A stretch of DNA of 6,071 bases from Kouleothrix aurantiaca (GCA_001399705.1 LJCR01000153.1:1-6071), one strand, 5' to 3'. Numbered from the stretch's first letter, positions 1 to 5,237 are shown. Translations and numbers: made by a program. Notes: generated by a model from the letters alone, not told the origin.

Positions 1-113
1 CAGCGAACGACCGCATAGCAGTCTTGGCTATCTCACACCACACGCATTTCGCGCTGCGTGGAGTGAAGCGCAACAAAACCAGGCAGATCCTCTCACCGGG
101 ACTTGACAGTTTT
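1..113. other. Flank beyond the ISAs1 element, no gene recognised
   Basis: No convincing gene is visible. One minus frame stays open from about 113 to the window edge, but its translation (LKLSSPGERICLVLLRF...) matches no family I know. It does not look like the missing C-terminal half of the ATP-grasp gene cut off at 1408, which a simple IS insertion would predict. A short inverted repeat, ATAGC/GCTAT around 15-31, and a GCGC-rich stretch around 50-72 could form small hairpins. I see no promoter or RNA gene. Confidence 0.4.
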
Positions 114-119
114 AAGGGC

Positions 120-1202
120 TCATGTCAGCAACCGCTTTTGACGGAGGCTGGTTTTCAGTGATGTTTCTTGTCGGAGTAGATTGAGCACCAGATGACGAAT
201 GATTGCCAGATTATGGGCTGAATGCCCGATACGCACGCGGCTTTCATCTGCAGCAAACACCACATCGAGCACCCAATGAACCGGATTCTCAATGCCCCAG
301 TGATTTCGAATAGCATAGGCCACGCGCTCGGCACCACTCGGCAAGCTCGAGATATACTGGCGTGTCTCGACGCTGGTACACCCATTGCTGGTGCGCTCGG
401 AGCGCACCATCGCCACCGAGCGCAACTGGCTCCAGCGCCCACGATCGCGGATCGGGGCAAGATCGTCAGTACTCCAGTACTCGCGCACTTCCCGACGCCC
501 ATGCGCTTCGCAGATCGTCTGACAATAGTCGAAGCGTGTAGGATCGAGCTCCGCTTCCTCTACCTGCCGAAAGAGACACGCGACATCCTCTGCCAAATGG
601 CCTTGATTGCCTTTGCAGGCCAACACATAGTCGGCACCTTGGGCGACAATCTGCTCGGCAATCGCCACCTGACAACCCATGGCGTCAATTGTAACAATGC
701 AATCTTCGAGGTCAAGTAAATCGAGCAGAACAGGAATGGCGGTGATCTCGTTCGATTTGGTATCGACACGCACTTGACCAAGCACCAGACGATTGGCGGT
801 CGACCAGGCACTGACGATATGCAAGGGCGACAAATCAATCGCACGGTCGTGAGTACGCCGCTCGGTCTTGCCATCAATGGCCACCACATCACCTGGAAGC
901 TTCAGGCGGATCGCATCGACCCAGGCGAGAAAGGCAGACTGAAACGCACGCGGGTCAAGGTGGGTAAAGACTCGACCGAAGGTGTCATGGGAGGGGATGC
1001 CATTGGGAAGGTCGAGGAACTGCTGGAGAAAGGCGTGTTTCGCGCGTCCGTATGCGGCGATATCAGTCCACCCGTCGGCATTGCTGATGACCGCACAAAT
1101 TGCGATAGTGACAATATCAATCAGCTTGTGGTGTTTGCAGCGGTCGATGCGCGGATCTGGGAGGGTGTCAAAATGAGCACTCAACGTTGTCGCGTGTTGC
1201 AT
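120..1202 (-). CDS. ISAs1-family DDE transposase, intact
   Basis: This 360-aa protein has the length and layout of ISAs1/H-repeat-associated transposases. An N-terminal helical region (about 5-100, with LPDPR and SHDTFGRVF) precedes an RNase H-like DDE core. The likely catalytic residues are D110 in VVAIDGKT, D173 in VTIDAMGCQ and E305 in HWGIENPVHWVLDV. The block KSNEITAIP (149-157) and GADYVLACKGNQ (189-200) are family hallmarks. It should cut and rejoin element ends as a DNA transposase in the cytoplasm. The ATG at 1202 is weakly served by a GGAG 10 nt upstream. The TGA stop falls inside the proposed left inverted repeat, which is usual for compact IS elements. No frameshift or missing catalytic residue is seen, so the enzyme may be functional. 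Confidence 0.93.
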   Translation of the reverse strand: MQHATTLSAHFDTLPDPRIDRCKHHKLIDIVTIAICAVISNADGWTDIAAYGRAKHAFLQQFLDLPNGIPSHDTFGRVFTHLDPRAFQSAFLAWVDAIRLKLPGDVVAIDGKTERRTHDRAIDLSPLHIVSAWSTANRLVLGQVRVDTKSNEITAIPVLLDLLDLEDCIVTIDAMGCQVAIAEQIVAQGADYVLACKGNQGHLAEDVACLFRQVEEAELDPTRFDYCQTICEAHGRREVREYWSTDDLAPIRDRGRWSQLRSVAMVRSERTSNGCTSVETRQYISSLPSGAERVAYAIRNHWGIENPVHWVLDVVFAADESRVRIGHSAHNLAIIRHLVLNLLRQETSLKTSLRQKRLLT

Positions 1203-1372
1203 CAGTGATAGGCTCCATTTCTCATTATCAGTGTACGCTCAGAGCAGGTATTCTACCACGCGAGCGGAAACACCGAACTGCCAGACGATCACGAGCGTTG
1301 GAGCACAGATGACGTCACTTACAGAACAGAAGAGGGTATTACAGCGTATTATCCTTTCTTGTCGTAATCTAA
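1203..1372. other. Upstream region inside the ISAs1 element
   Basis: About 170 bp lie between the transposase start and the tail of the truncated ATP-grasp frame. It is more AT-rich than the neighbours. A GATAAT on the minus strand near 1226-1231 could be a -10 box for the transposase, but no matching -35 is seen. TGACGTCA (1310-1317) is an 8-bp palindrome, and gagcaca/tgtgctc (1301-1307 and 1379-1385) is a 7-bp inverted repeat. Neither has an evident role. Confidence 0.4.
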
Positions 1373-1876
1373 TTACTTTGTGCTCGATTTATAATGCGTA
1401 AGCCCTGCGTGTTTGCGCGATTTCACGTAGTCCTTGACGATGATTGGCCCACTGCCAAACGGCTGGAGCAGCTCGGCCAGGCGATCCTCCGACAGCGTTG
1501 CGCCCTCGGAGAGCGGGTGAACCACCGTCCGCGGCGTCATATCGGCGATCAGATCCAGGCTGGCGGGCAGGTGGTGCGTGTGCTCGTAGGCGGCCGGATC
1601 GGCAATCAGCCGCACGCCGCGGACAAGCAGAGCCGCGTAGATCAGCGTGTAGGTTTCGAGCCTGAGCATTGGGCCGCGCAGTATCGCCAGCGCGGGATCG
1701 GTGCGCTCGGGCACGCGGCGAACCGCGCGGCCGACATCGCCAGCGACCAGCGCACCCCAGTCCAGCAGATGGACGTCCATGCCCGCCGCGCGGGCGGCCG
1801 CAGCCTCCGTGGCGTAATCCTCGTCGACCTGGCGCGGCTGGAGCATGCTCTCATAAAACAGAATGTGCGGAGCCAT
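1373..1876 (-). pseudogene. ATP-grasp-like protein, 3'-truncated by an insertion sequence
   Basis: The frame encodes 167 aa, of which about 157 look native. It opens MAPHILFYESMLQPRQVDEDY, has a Rossmann-like N-terminal half and ends in GSGPIIVKDYVKSRKH (about 141-156). I recognise that segment from uncharacterised ATP-grasp-domain proteins, where the first lysine helps bind ATP. The catalytic C-terminal half that should follow is absent. The last ten residues (GLTHYKSSTK) are read from the IS end that begins at 1407, so the product is unlikely to be active. The ATG at 1876 has a strong SD (AAGAGG, 1884-1889) and a good promoter upstream. The family call rests on recall of the VKDYVKSRKH segment; the truncation is supported by the coincident IS end. 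Confidence 0.6.
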
Positions 1877-1883
1877 CGGCGAA

Positions 1884-1889
1884 CCTCTT
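1884..1889 (-). promoter_or_regulatory. Ribosome binding site of the truncated ATP-grasp gene
   Basis: AAGAGG on the minus strand lies 7 nt before the ATG at 1876. It supports that ATG as the true start. Confidence 0.6.
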
Positions 1890-1899
1890 TCGCTGCAAC

Positions 1900-1915
1900 G
1901 GGGCGTGTATGCCCC
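1900..1915 (-). promoter_or_regulatory. 5' leader hairpin before the ATP-grasp start
   Basis: GGGGC (1900-1904) and GCCCC (1911-1915) can pair around a six-base loop. In the transcript the hairpin falls between the predicted transcription start (about 1917) and the SD at 1884-1889. It could stabilise the 5' end or affect translation. It has no T-run, so it is not a classical terminator. Confidence 0.4.
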
Positions 1916-1923
1916 TTGTGTTA

Positions 1924-1952
1924 CTTATACCAGAATGATAATATTATGCCAA
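1924..1952 (-). promoter_or_regulatory. Sigma70-type promoter for the ATP-grasp gene
   Basis: On the minus strand TTGGCA (1947-1952) matches the -35 consensus at 5 of 6 positions. TATAAG (1924-1929) matches the -10 consensus at 5 of 6. They are separated by exactly 17 bp of AT-rich spacer. It is the best promoter in the window and gives the ATP-grasp gene its own transcript, independent of the genes before it. Confidence 0.65.
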
Positions 1953-1988
1953 GTTAGATCGGGCGGCAGCGCGACTGTGAGGCAGCCC

Positions 1989-2503
1989 TCAGATCTGCCG
2001 CAACGGCTTCTGCTGCTTTAGCCTCGCGAACAGCGTACTGAAGTTGTCCCACGCCTGCCCGGCCAGCTCGTAGCTCTGCTGCACCGCGACCTCACTCTGA
2101 CGGGTTTCAATGTCGTGAAATACCTAGATCGTGCTGTCCATCGCCCCCAACACGGCGGCACGCACTGGCTCGGCGCAGGCGGGCGCGTCATGCGCCGAAC
2201 CTCCTCCTGGATGCCGCGCAGGCGCTCGATCAGCGCCGGCAGATCCTGGCTCGATTGGCGCAGCACGGGAATGGCCGACTGAAAGTCCTGGCCGTCCAGC
2301 AGGCTGTCGGCGGCCTGGCCCCACGTGGTTACGTGCTGGTCGAGCGCGGTCACAAACGCCTGCGACTGCTCGGGGCAGACCAGCGTCAGCGGGGCCGCCG
2401 CGGCCGGCATGGCCGCCTGCGTGGCGGCTGGCCCGCACGCTGCCAGCGCGAAAAGTGCGATCAGCGCGAAAGTGAACGGAAGTAGCGATCGAGTGAGATT
2501 CAC
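1989..2503 (-). pseudogene. Secreted lipoprotein gene, disrupted by a frameshift and a stop
   Basis: The product is a lipoprotein of unknown function. The chosen start is GTG at 2503, because AAGGAG (2509-2514) lies 5 nt before it and the following residues form a textbook type II signal peptide: R5, a hydrophobic stretch 7-20, and lipobox LAAC with C23 as the lipidated cysteine. An Ala/Pro linker and a helical region (LVCPEQSQAFVTALDQHV to LIERLRGIQEEVRRM) follow. Near residue 110 (about 2170-2190) the sensible frame changes. The continuation AEPVRAAVLGAMDSTI meets TAG at 2124-2126, and 44 more residues (VFHDIETRQSEVAV to PLRQI) follow to TGA at 1989-1991. Without a frame change the first frame runs to 2018 as Arg/Cys-rich sequence unlike protein. 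A sequencing error could explain one lesion, but two suggest decay. Confidence 0.65.
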
Positions 2504-2508
2504 AGAAG

Positions 2509-2514
2509 CTCCTT
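2509..2514 (-). promoter_or_regulatory. Ribosome binding site that sets the lipoprotein GTG start
   Basis: AAGGAG on the minus strand lies 5 nt upstream of GTG 2501-2503. It excludes the longer in-frame ATG start at 2533, which would also bury the signal peptide behind ten extra residues. Confidence 0.7.
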
Positions 2515-2547
2515 GTGCGTTGTTGTAGTGCATTGTTCTCGGTGCCA

Positions 2548-2565
2548 GGGGCGCGTGTGCGCCCC
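2548..2565 (-). terminator. GC-rich intergenic hairpin after rtcB
   Basis: GGGGCGC (2548-2554) and GCGCCCC (2559-2565) form a perfect 7-bp stem with a four-base loop. It starts 12 bp after the rtcB stop codon. No T-tract follows, so it may be an intercistronic stabilising or pausing hairpin rather than an intrinsic terminator. The lipoprotein gene begins about 45 bp further on with no clear promoter of its own, so read-through is likely. Confidence 0.4.
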
Positions 2566-2577
2566 CGGCGCTTTTGA

Positions 2578-3903
2578 CTAATCCTCGCCTTTTTCGCCGG
2601 CCATGATGACCGCGACTGGGCGCATCCGGGCGATCGGCGTGATCAGGCTGGCTGCGACCTGTAGCTCGATCACGCGCTCCACATCCTTGTAGGCTTGCGG
2701 CGCCTCGTCGACCGCAACGCCCTCGGCCAGGACGTCGCGCTCGGCAAGCAACCGCCGGACATCGGCCATGCTGATGGTGTTACGAGCCTCGGTCCGGCTG
2801 AAGCGCCTCCCGGCGCCATGCGACGCGCTCTGAAGCGACTCCGGGTTCCCGTTGCCGGCCACGATGTACGAGTTCGTCGCCATCGAGCCCGGGATGATGC
2901 CCAGCACGCCTTTGCCGGCCGGCGTCGCGCCTTTGCGGTGGACCACCAGGCCGTCCTCGACCCAGGCGAAGTTATGGAAGTTCTCGATATGCCGCGCGGG
3001 CGTCAAGCCGCTGCGCCGCGCGAAGGCGGCGTGGATGGTGTCATGGTTGGCCTTCGCAAACGCTCCGGCCAGTTCCATCAGGGCGAAATATTCGGCGCCG
3101 GCCTCGCTGTCGAGGTCCAGCCACTCGTACTGCTTCGGCACCTTGGCGCGGCGCGCGGTCTCCTGGGCCGCCAGGCGCGCGTAGTAGTTCGCGATCGCGT
3201 ACCCGACGCCGCGGCTGCCGCTGTGGGTCAGCAGCGCGCAGAAGCGTTCCGGGACGGTCGGATCGTCGCCGATGCGCTCGCCCACCACCAGCTCGGCGAA
3301 GTGATTCCCGGCACCGCTGGTGCCAAGCTGGGCGGCGGCTTTTGCCCGCAACCCGCGCGACTGGTTGGTCAGACTCCAGCGTTCGTCCTCCAGCACTGCG
3401 TGGTCGGCGCGGATCTTGCGCTCCGCGCCGGCCCCGAAGGTGGTGACCGCCTTGAGGTCCGCGAACAGCGGCCCACGATGGCGAAGAAATTCCTCCGGTG
3501 CGCAGTCGAACACGCTGGCCGCCATCCGGCACCCAATATCTACCCCGACGAACATGGGCGAAATCGCATTGGAGAGCGCTACAATGCCCCCGATCGGCAG
3601 CGCGTAGCCAACATGCGCGTCGGGGGCAAGCGCCCCGCGCTCGGCGACCGGCAGGCGCATCGCCAGCTCAAGCTGCGCGACAGCGCCCGGCTCGATGTCA
3701 GCGCCGATCTCGCCGTAGACACGGAACGGCCGCGGCGCATCTCGCAGCGTTGCGAGCTGCGGCGGCGGGCCGAATTCCGCGGTGATCGCCGCGACGATCT
3801 GCTCGGCGCTCTGGCCGGCCTTCTTCAGCGCGGCCGCCCGCCGCGCCATCTCGCCGAACTGCTTGTCGCCCTTCCAGGCGCTAATTACCTCATGTGGCTT
3901 CAT
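2578..3903 (-). CDS. rtcB: RtcB-family RNA-splicing ligase
   Basis: The 441-aa protein is a GTP- and Mn2+-dependent ligase of the RtcB family. It joins RNA ends bearing 2',3'-cyclic or 3'-phosphate to 5'-hydroxyl ends, in RNA repair or tRNA splicing. Family motifs appear in order: PDAHVGYALPIGG (94-106), GVDIGCRM (120-127, with the metal-binding cysteine), GAGNHFAE (197-204), HSGSRGVGY (227-235), HNFAWVE (310-316), HRKGATPAG (322-330) and SASHGAGRRFSR (359-370). H362 is the predicted GMP-accepting histidine. The C-terminal DEAPQAYKDVERVIE is also typical. GCRM in place of the commoner GCGM points to a divergent subgroup. The gene looks intact. Its ATG lies in the right copy of the 10-bp repeat at the IsrB-element border, only 12 bp after the isrB stop, so it is probably transcribed with isrB. 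Confidence 0.95.
   Translation of the reverse strand: MKPHEVISAWKGDKQFGEMARRAAALKKAGQSAEQIVAAITAEFGPPPQLATLRDAPRPFRVYGEIGADIEPGAVAQLELAMRLPVAERGALAPDAHVGYALPIGGIVALSNAISPMFVGVDIGCRMAASVFDCAPEEFLRHRGPLFADLKAVTTFGAGAERKIRADHAVLEDERWSLTNQSRGLRAKAAAQLGTSGAGNHFAELVVGERIGDDPTVPERFCALLTHSGSRGVGYAIANYYARLAAQETARRAKVPKQYEWLDLDSEAGAEYFALMELAGAFAKANHDTIHAAFARRSGLTPARHIENFHNFAWVEDGLVVHRKGATPAGKGVLGIIPGSMATNSYIVAGNGNPESLQSASHGAGRRFSRTEARNTISMADVRRLLAERDVLAEGVAVDEAPQAYKDVERVIELQVAASLITPIARMRPVAVIMAGEKGED
3894..3903 (-). repeat. Right copy of the 10-bp direct repeat (current rtcB start)
   Basis: ATGAAGCCAC on the minus strand is identical to 5221-5230, and the bases on either side differ. This copy is the present start of rtcB (M-K-P plus one base) and is followed by ATGAGG. 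Confidence 0.85.
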
Positions 3904-3912
3904 GGATGCTTG

Positions 3913-3917
3913 CCTTC
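3913..3917 (-). promoter_or_regulatory. Replacement SD for rtcB, overlapping the isrB stop
   Basis: GAAGG on the minus strand spans the first two bases of the isrB TGA (3916-3918) and lies 9 nt before the rtcB ATG. Translation of rtcB could be coupled to termination on isrB. The match and spacing are weaker than at the presumed ancestral site near 5238. Confidence 0.45.
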
Positions 3918-4977
3918 AGGCGCGGCAACCCACGAGCTTGACCCGTGGGAGGAGCGCCATGCTTGAGCCAGCTTTAGCCCGTATCCGCCAAGATGCGGTA
4001 CATAAGAACTGGCAGTCTTCCACCTTTACATTCTGTGTGAGTCGTTTGCCTGTCTGCATATCGTGCAGACTGATTCGTCCGTTCAATGTTCCACCGATGT
4101 AGGTTAGGCCATACTTCGGATGCTGTACCCACGATCCGCGTTTCATACCCATACTAATCGTACCGCCATACGGCTTGCGGATGCCTCCCTTCTCTGGCTG
4201 GAAGCGATGCAGTTGCCGGCGGTGGAAGCGCAGCGGGATCAGATAGAGCATGTGCGTGTGGGAGGGCTTGGATGGCCCGCCCACTGCGTAGCTTGCCAAC
4301 ACAAAACTATCGACGCAATGCACATCCCAGGCATCAGAGAGCTTGTTGCGAGACTTCTTCAGCCCAGCCTGCTCGCGCAGCGCCTTCGTCTGAGGGCCAG
4401 GAATCGGCAGCACAGGCGCGATCTGCTCCAACGCGTCGTAGCACCATGCTTTCCCGACTTCGAGCGGGCTGAACGATTGGTTCCAGCGCCGTCTGCCCTT
4501 CAGCGTTACCGCCGCCACATCCTCAATCACGATGATTGTGATTGGGTAGTAGCGGGCCAGCCAGCGCACGATCCGCACTTTTAGGCCCCATCGGGCCTTT
4601 GTAGACGGGGGGATACTCCCACGTGCCCGGTTCTTACGATTGGCCCGGCACGGCGTCTTGCGGTAGCGCCTGACCCGGCGCATGTTCCGTCTGGTTTCGA
4701 CATGCTGCTTGACCCAGGTGACAGCATCAGCCTGAACGTTCAGGAAGGTGTGTTGTGCTGACTGAACTGTTACGGCCTCCTTCCTGCTGCCAGGATCAAT
4801 CCCAAGAGCAATCGGCTGAGTGTAGCCATCGACCCGGTCCGTCAACTGGATGAAAAAGAGCCCGCGATCGAACCGCCTGACAGCCCGGCCTTTGGCGACA
4901 AGGCGGTCGGCGGTACGATTGGTGGTCGGCATCAGCCGCTTGCCACTGGCACTGATCACCGGGACATATGGTTGCAT
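3916..4977 (-). CDS. isrB: IsrB: HNH-less IscB-family RNA-guided nickase
   Basis: The 353-aa protein has IscB/IsrB architecture. A PLMP-like N-terminus (PVISASGKRLMPTTNRT, about 6-22) is followed by RuvC-I with D61 (ALGIDPGS), an arginine-rich bridge helix (about 96-119), RuvC-II with E152 (ITIIVIEDVAA) and RuvC-III with H220 and D223 (DAWDVHCVDSFVLA). The C-terminal domain has RRQLHRFQPEKGGIRKPYGGT and GKRLTQN. Only 68 residues separate RuvC-II from RuvC-III, so the HNH domain of IscB is absent. Family knowledge predicts an omega-RNA-guided enzyme that nicks the non-target strand. ATG 4977 was chosen because GGAG (4984-4987) lies 6 nt upstream; the longer start is a TTG overlapping that SD. 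The C-terminus overlaps the element's end hairpin, and the gene ends 12 bp before rtcB. All RuvC residues are present. Confidence 0.9.
   Translation of the reverse strand: MQPYVPVISASGKRLMPTTNRTADRLVAKGRAVRRFDRGLFFIQLTDRVDGYTQPIALGIDPGSRKEAVTVQSAQHTFLNVQADAVTWVKQHVETRRNMRRVRRYRKTPCRANRKNRARGSIPPSTKARWGLKVRIVRWLARYYPITIIVIEDVAAVTLKGRRRWNQSFSPLEVGKAWCYDALEQIAPVLPIPGPQTKALREQAGLKKSRNKLSDAWDVHCVDSFVLASYAVGGPSKPSHTHMLYLIPLRFHRRQLHRFQPEKGGIRKPYGGTISMGMKRGSWVQHPKYGLTYIGGTLNGRISLHDMQTGKRLTQNVKVEDCQFLCTASWRIRAKAGSSMALLPRVKLVGCRA
3929..3949. repeat. Right-end hairpin of the IsrB element
   Basis: On the plus strand CCCACG (3929-3934) and CGTGGG (3944-3949) form a perfect 6-bp stem around the loop AGCTTGACC. 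The left end has the same stem length, loop length and orientation, and its loop matches at 6 of 9 bases. Such subterminal hairpins are what Y1 transposases of IS200/IS605 elements bind. It lies inside the last codons of isrB. Confidence 0.6.
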
Positions 4978-4983
4978 ACTGGT

Positions 4984-4987
4984 CTCC
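4984..4987 (-). promoter_or_regulatory. Ribosome binding site that sets the isrB start
   Basis: GGAG on the minus strand, 6 nt before ATG 4977. The alternative TTG at 4987-4989 overlaps it, which argues for the ATG. Confidence 0.65.
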
Positions 4988-5047
4988 AAGTGTTTTACGT
5001 CGCTACCGACTGAACAACTGATCCCTTCGCCGCTGACCGACCGAGAG

Positions 5048-5074
5048 GTGATTGGTGAGGGAGGTGCCTATCAC
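5048..5074 (-). other. Hairpin with C-rich loop in the omega RNA
   Basis: On the RNA strand GTGATAGG (5074-5067) pairs with CCAATCAC (5055-5048), seven pairs with one A-A mismatch. The 11-base loop is CACCTCCCTCA. The loop's CCTCCCT is a candidate pseudoknot arm. Confidence 0.5.
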
Positions 5075-5117
5075 ATCGCTCGCCCTGCCACGGGCAGTCG
5101 GTTCAGCTTGGTATCCC

Positions 5118-5133
5118 CTCCACCGAAGCGGAG
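5118..5133 (-). other. UUCG-capped hairpin in the omega RNA
   Basis: On the RNA strand CUCCGC-UUCG-GUGGAG folds into six pairs, one of them G-U, closed by the very stable cUUCGg tetraloop. This is the clearest single sign that the leader is a structured RNA. Confidence 0.65.
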
Positions 5134-5191
5134 CGCGGCTAGTCGGGACTTACGTTGCGGGTTCGCGATTGGCTTTCGCTTGCCACACAAG

Positions 5192-5212
5192 CCCAGGAAC
5201 TTCAGCCCTGGG
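5192..5212. repeat. Left-end hairpin of the IsrB element
   Basis: On the plus strand CCCAGG (5192-5197) and CCTGGG (5207-5212) form a 6-bp stem with loop AACTTCAGC. A competing 7-bp stem, CAGGAAC (5194-5200) with GTTCCTG (5212-5218), uses overlapping bases, so only one can form at a time. It mirrors the right-end hairpin and also begins the predicted omega RNA. Confidence 0.6.
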
Positions 5213-5220
5213 TTCCTGAC

Positions 5221-5230
5221 GTGGCTTCAT
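5221..5230 (-). repeat. Left copy of the 10-bp direct repeat (ancestral rtcB start)
   Basis: ATGAAGCCAC on the minus strand, identical to 3894-3903. GAGG at 5238-5241 sits 7 nt (in the transcript) before its ATG. This is the layout of a genuine gene start, which now runs into the element instead of rtcB. Confidence 0.8.
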
Positions 5231-5237
5231 TGTCGTT

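Larger units (their letters stand above)
114..1407 (-). mobile_element. ISAs1-family insertion sequence, approximate limits
   Basis: The element is defined by its single transposase gene plus imperfect terminal inverted repeats. The left end reads AAGGGCTCATGT from 114. The right end, read inward on the minus strand from 1407, is CAGGGCTTACGC. From the AGGGCT core, 8 of 11 bases match and all three differences are transitions. The resulting length of about 1.29 kb is normal for ISAs1 elements. The right limit also coincides with the point where the neighbouring ATP-grasp reading frame stops looking like protein. I could not find a convincing 8-10 bp target duplication, so the left limit is tentative and the true end could lie further left. 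Confidence 0.5.
3904..5220 (-). mobile_element. IsrB/HEARO (ISC-type) element, approximate limits
   Basis: This 1.3-kb insert lies between two copies of ATGAAGCCAC and contains only a structured leader and isrB. No TnpA gene is present, so it would need a Y1 transposase supplied in trans, as known for most IscB/IsrB elements. Both ends carry a CCCAnG-type hairpin with a 9-base loop in the same orientation, an IS200/IS605-like arrangement. The exact termini are ambiguous by up to ten bases because of the repeat. The insert separates the rtcB reading frame from what looks like its ancestral ribosome binding site. Confidence 0.7.
4978..5220 (-). ncRNA. HEARO/omega RNA of the IsrB element (approximate limits)
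   Basis: About 240 nt of non-coding DNA directly upstream of isrB, where the omega RNA of IscB/IsrB elements is encoded, is rich in potential structure. Perfect or near-perfect stems are 5192-5212, 5118-5133 (6 bp with a UUCG tetraloop), 5085-5097 (CTGCC/GGCAG) and 5048-5074 (7 pairs, one mismatch). A distant 8-bp pairing, 5095-5102 with 5005-5012, would enclose the 3' part. The 11-base loop 5056-5066 contains CCTCCCT and could pair with AGGGA near 5023-5027 or with the GGGG after the UUCG hairpin, giving a pseudoknot. The predicted role is guide scaffold for IsrB, with the guide read from the flank at 5221 and beyond. Ends are inferred from position, not mapped. Confidence 0.72.

Noticed and set aside
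1301..1385. 7-bp inverted repeat gagcaca/tgtgctc and TGACGTCA palindrome as IS ends or operators
   Set aside because: They are short, distant from other signals, lie inside the proposed element, and can occur by chance.
1394..1957. Plus-strand open frame opposite the ATP-grasp gene (187 codons)
   Set aside because: The minus frame has an SD, a promoter and a recognisable motif. The plus frame has none and runs through the IS boundary and promoter.
1978..1991. TGAGG/CCTCA hairpin as a terminator after the lipoprotein gene
   Set aside because: A 5-bp stem that contains the stop codon and has no T-run is too weak to call.
2695..3966. Long plus-strand open frame opposite rtcB (423 codons)
   Set aside because: It is the antisense shadow of a GC-rich rtcB with all family motifs. 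Its translation is Arg/Ala/Gly-rich with no domain, and it crosses the isrB-rtcB border.
3916..4977. TnpB (IS605 OrfB) identity for the RuvC protein
   Set aside because: The N-terminal PLMP-like region, the arginine-rich bridge right after RuvC-I, the IscB-type C-terminal block and the leader on the 5' side fit IsrB. TnpB has a zinc finger near its C-terminus and a guide RNA at its 3' end, and neither is seen.
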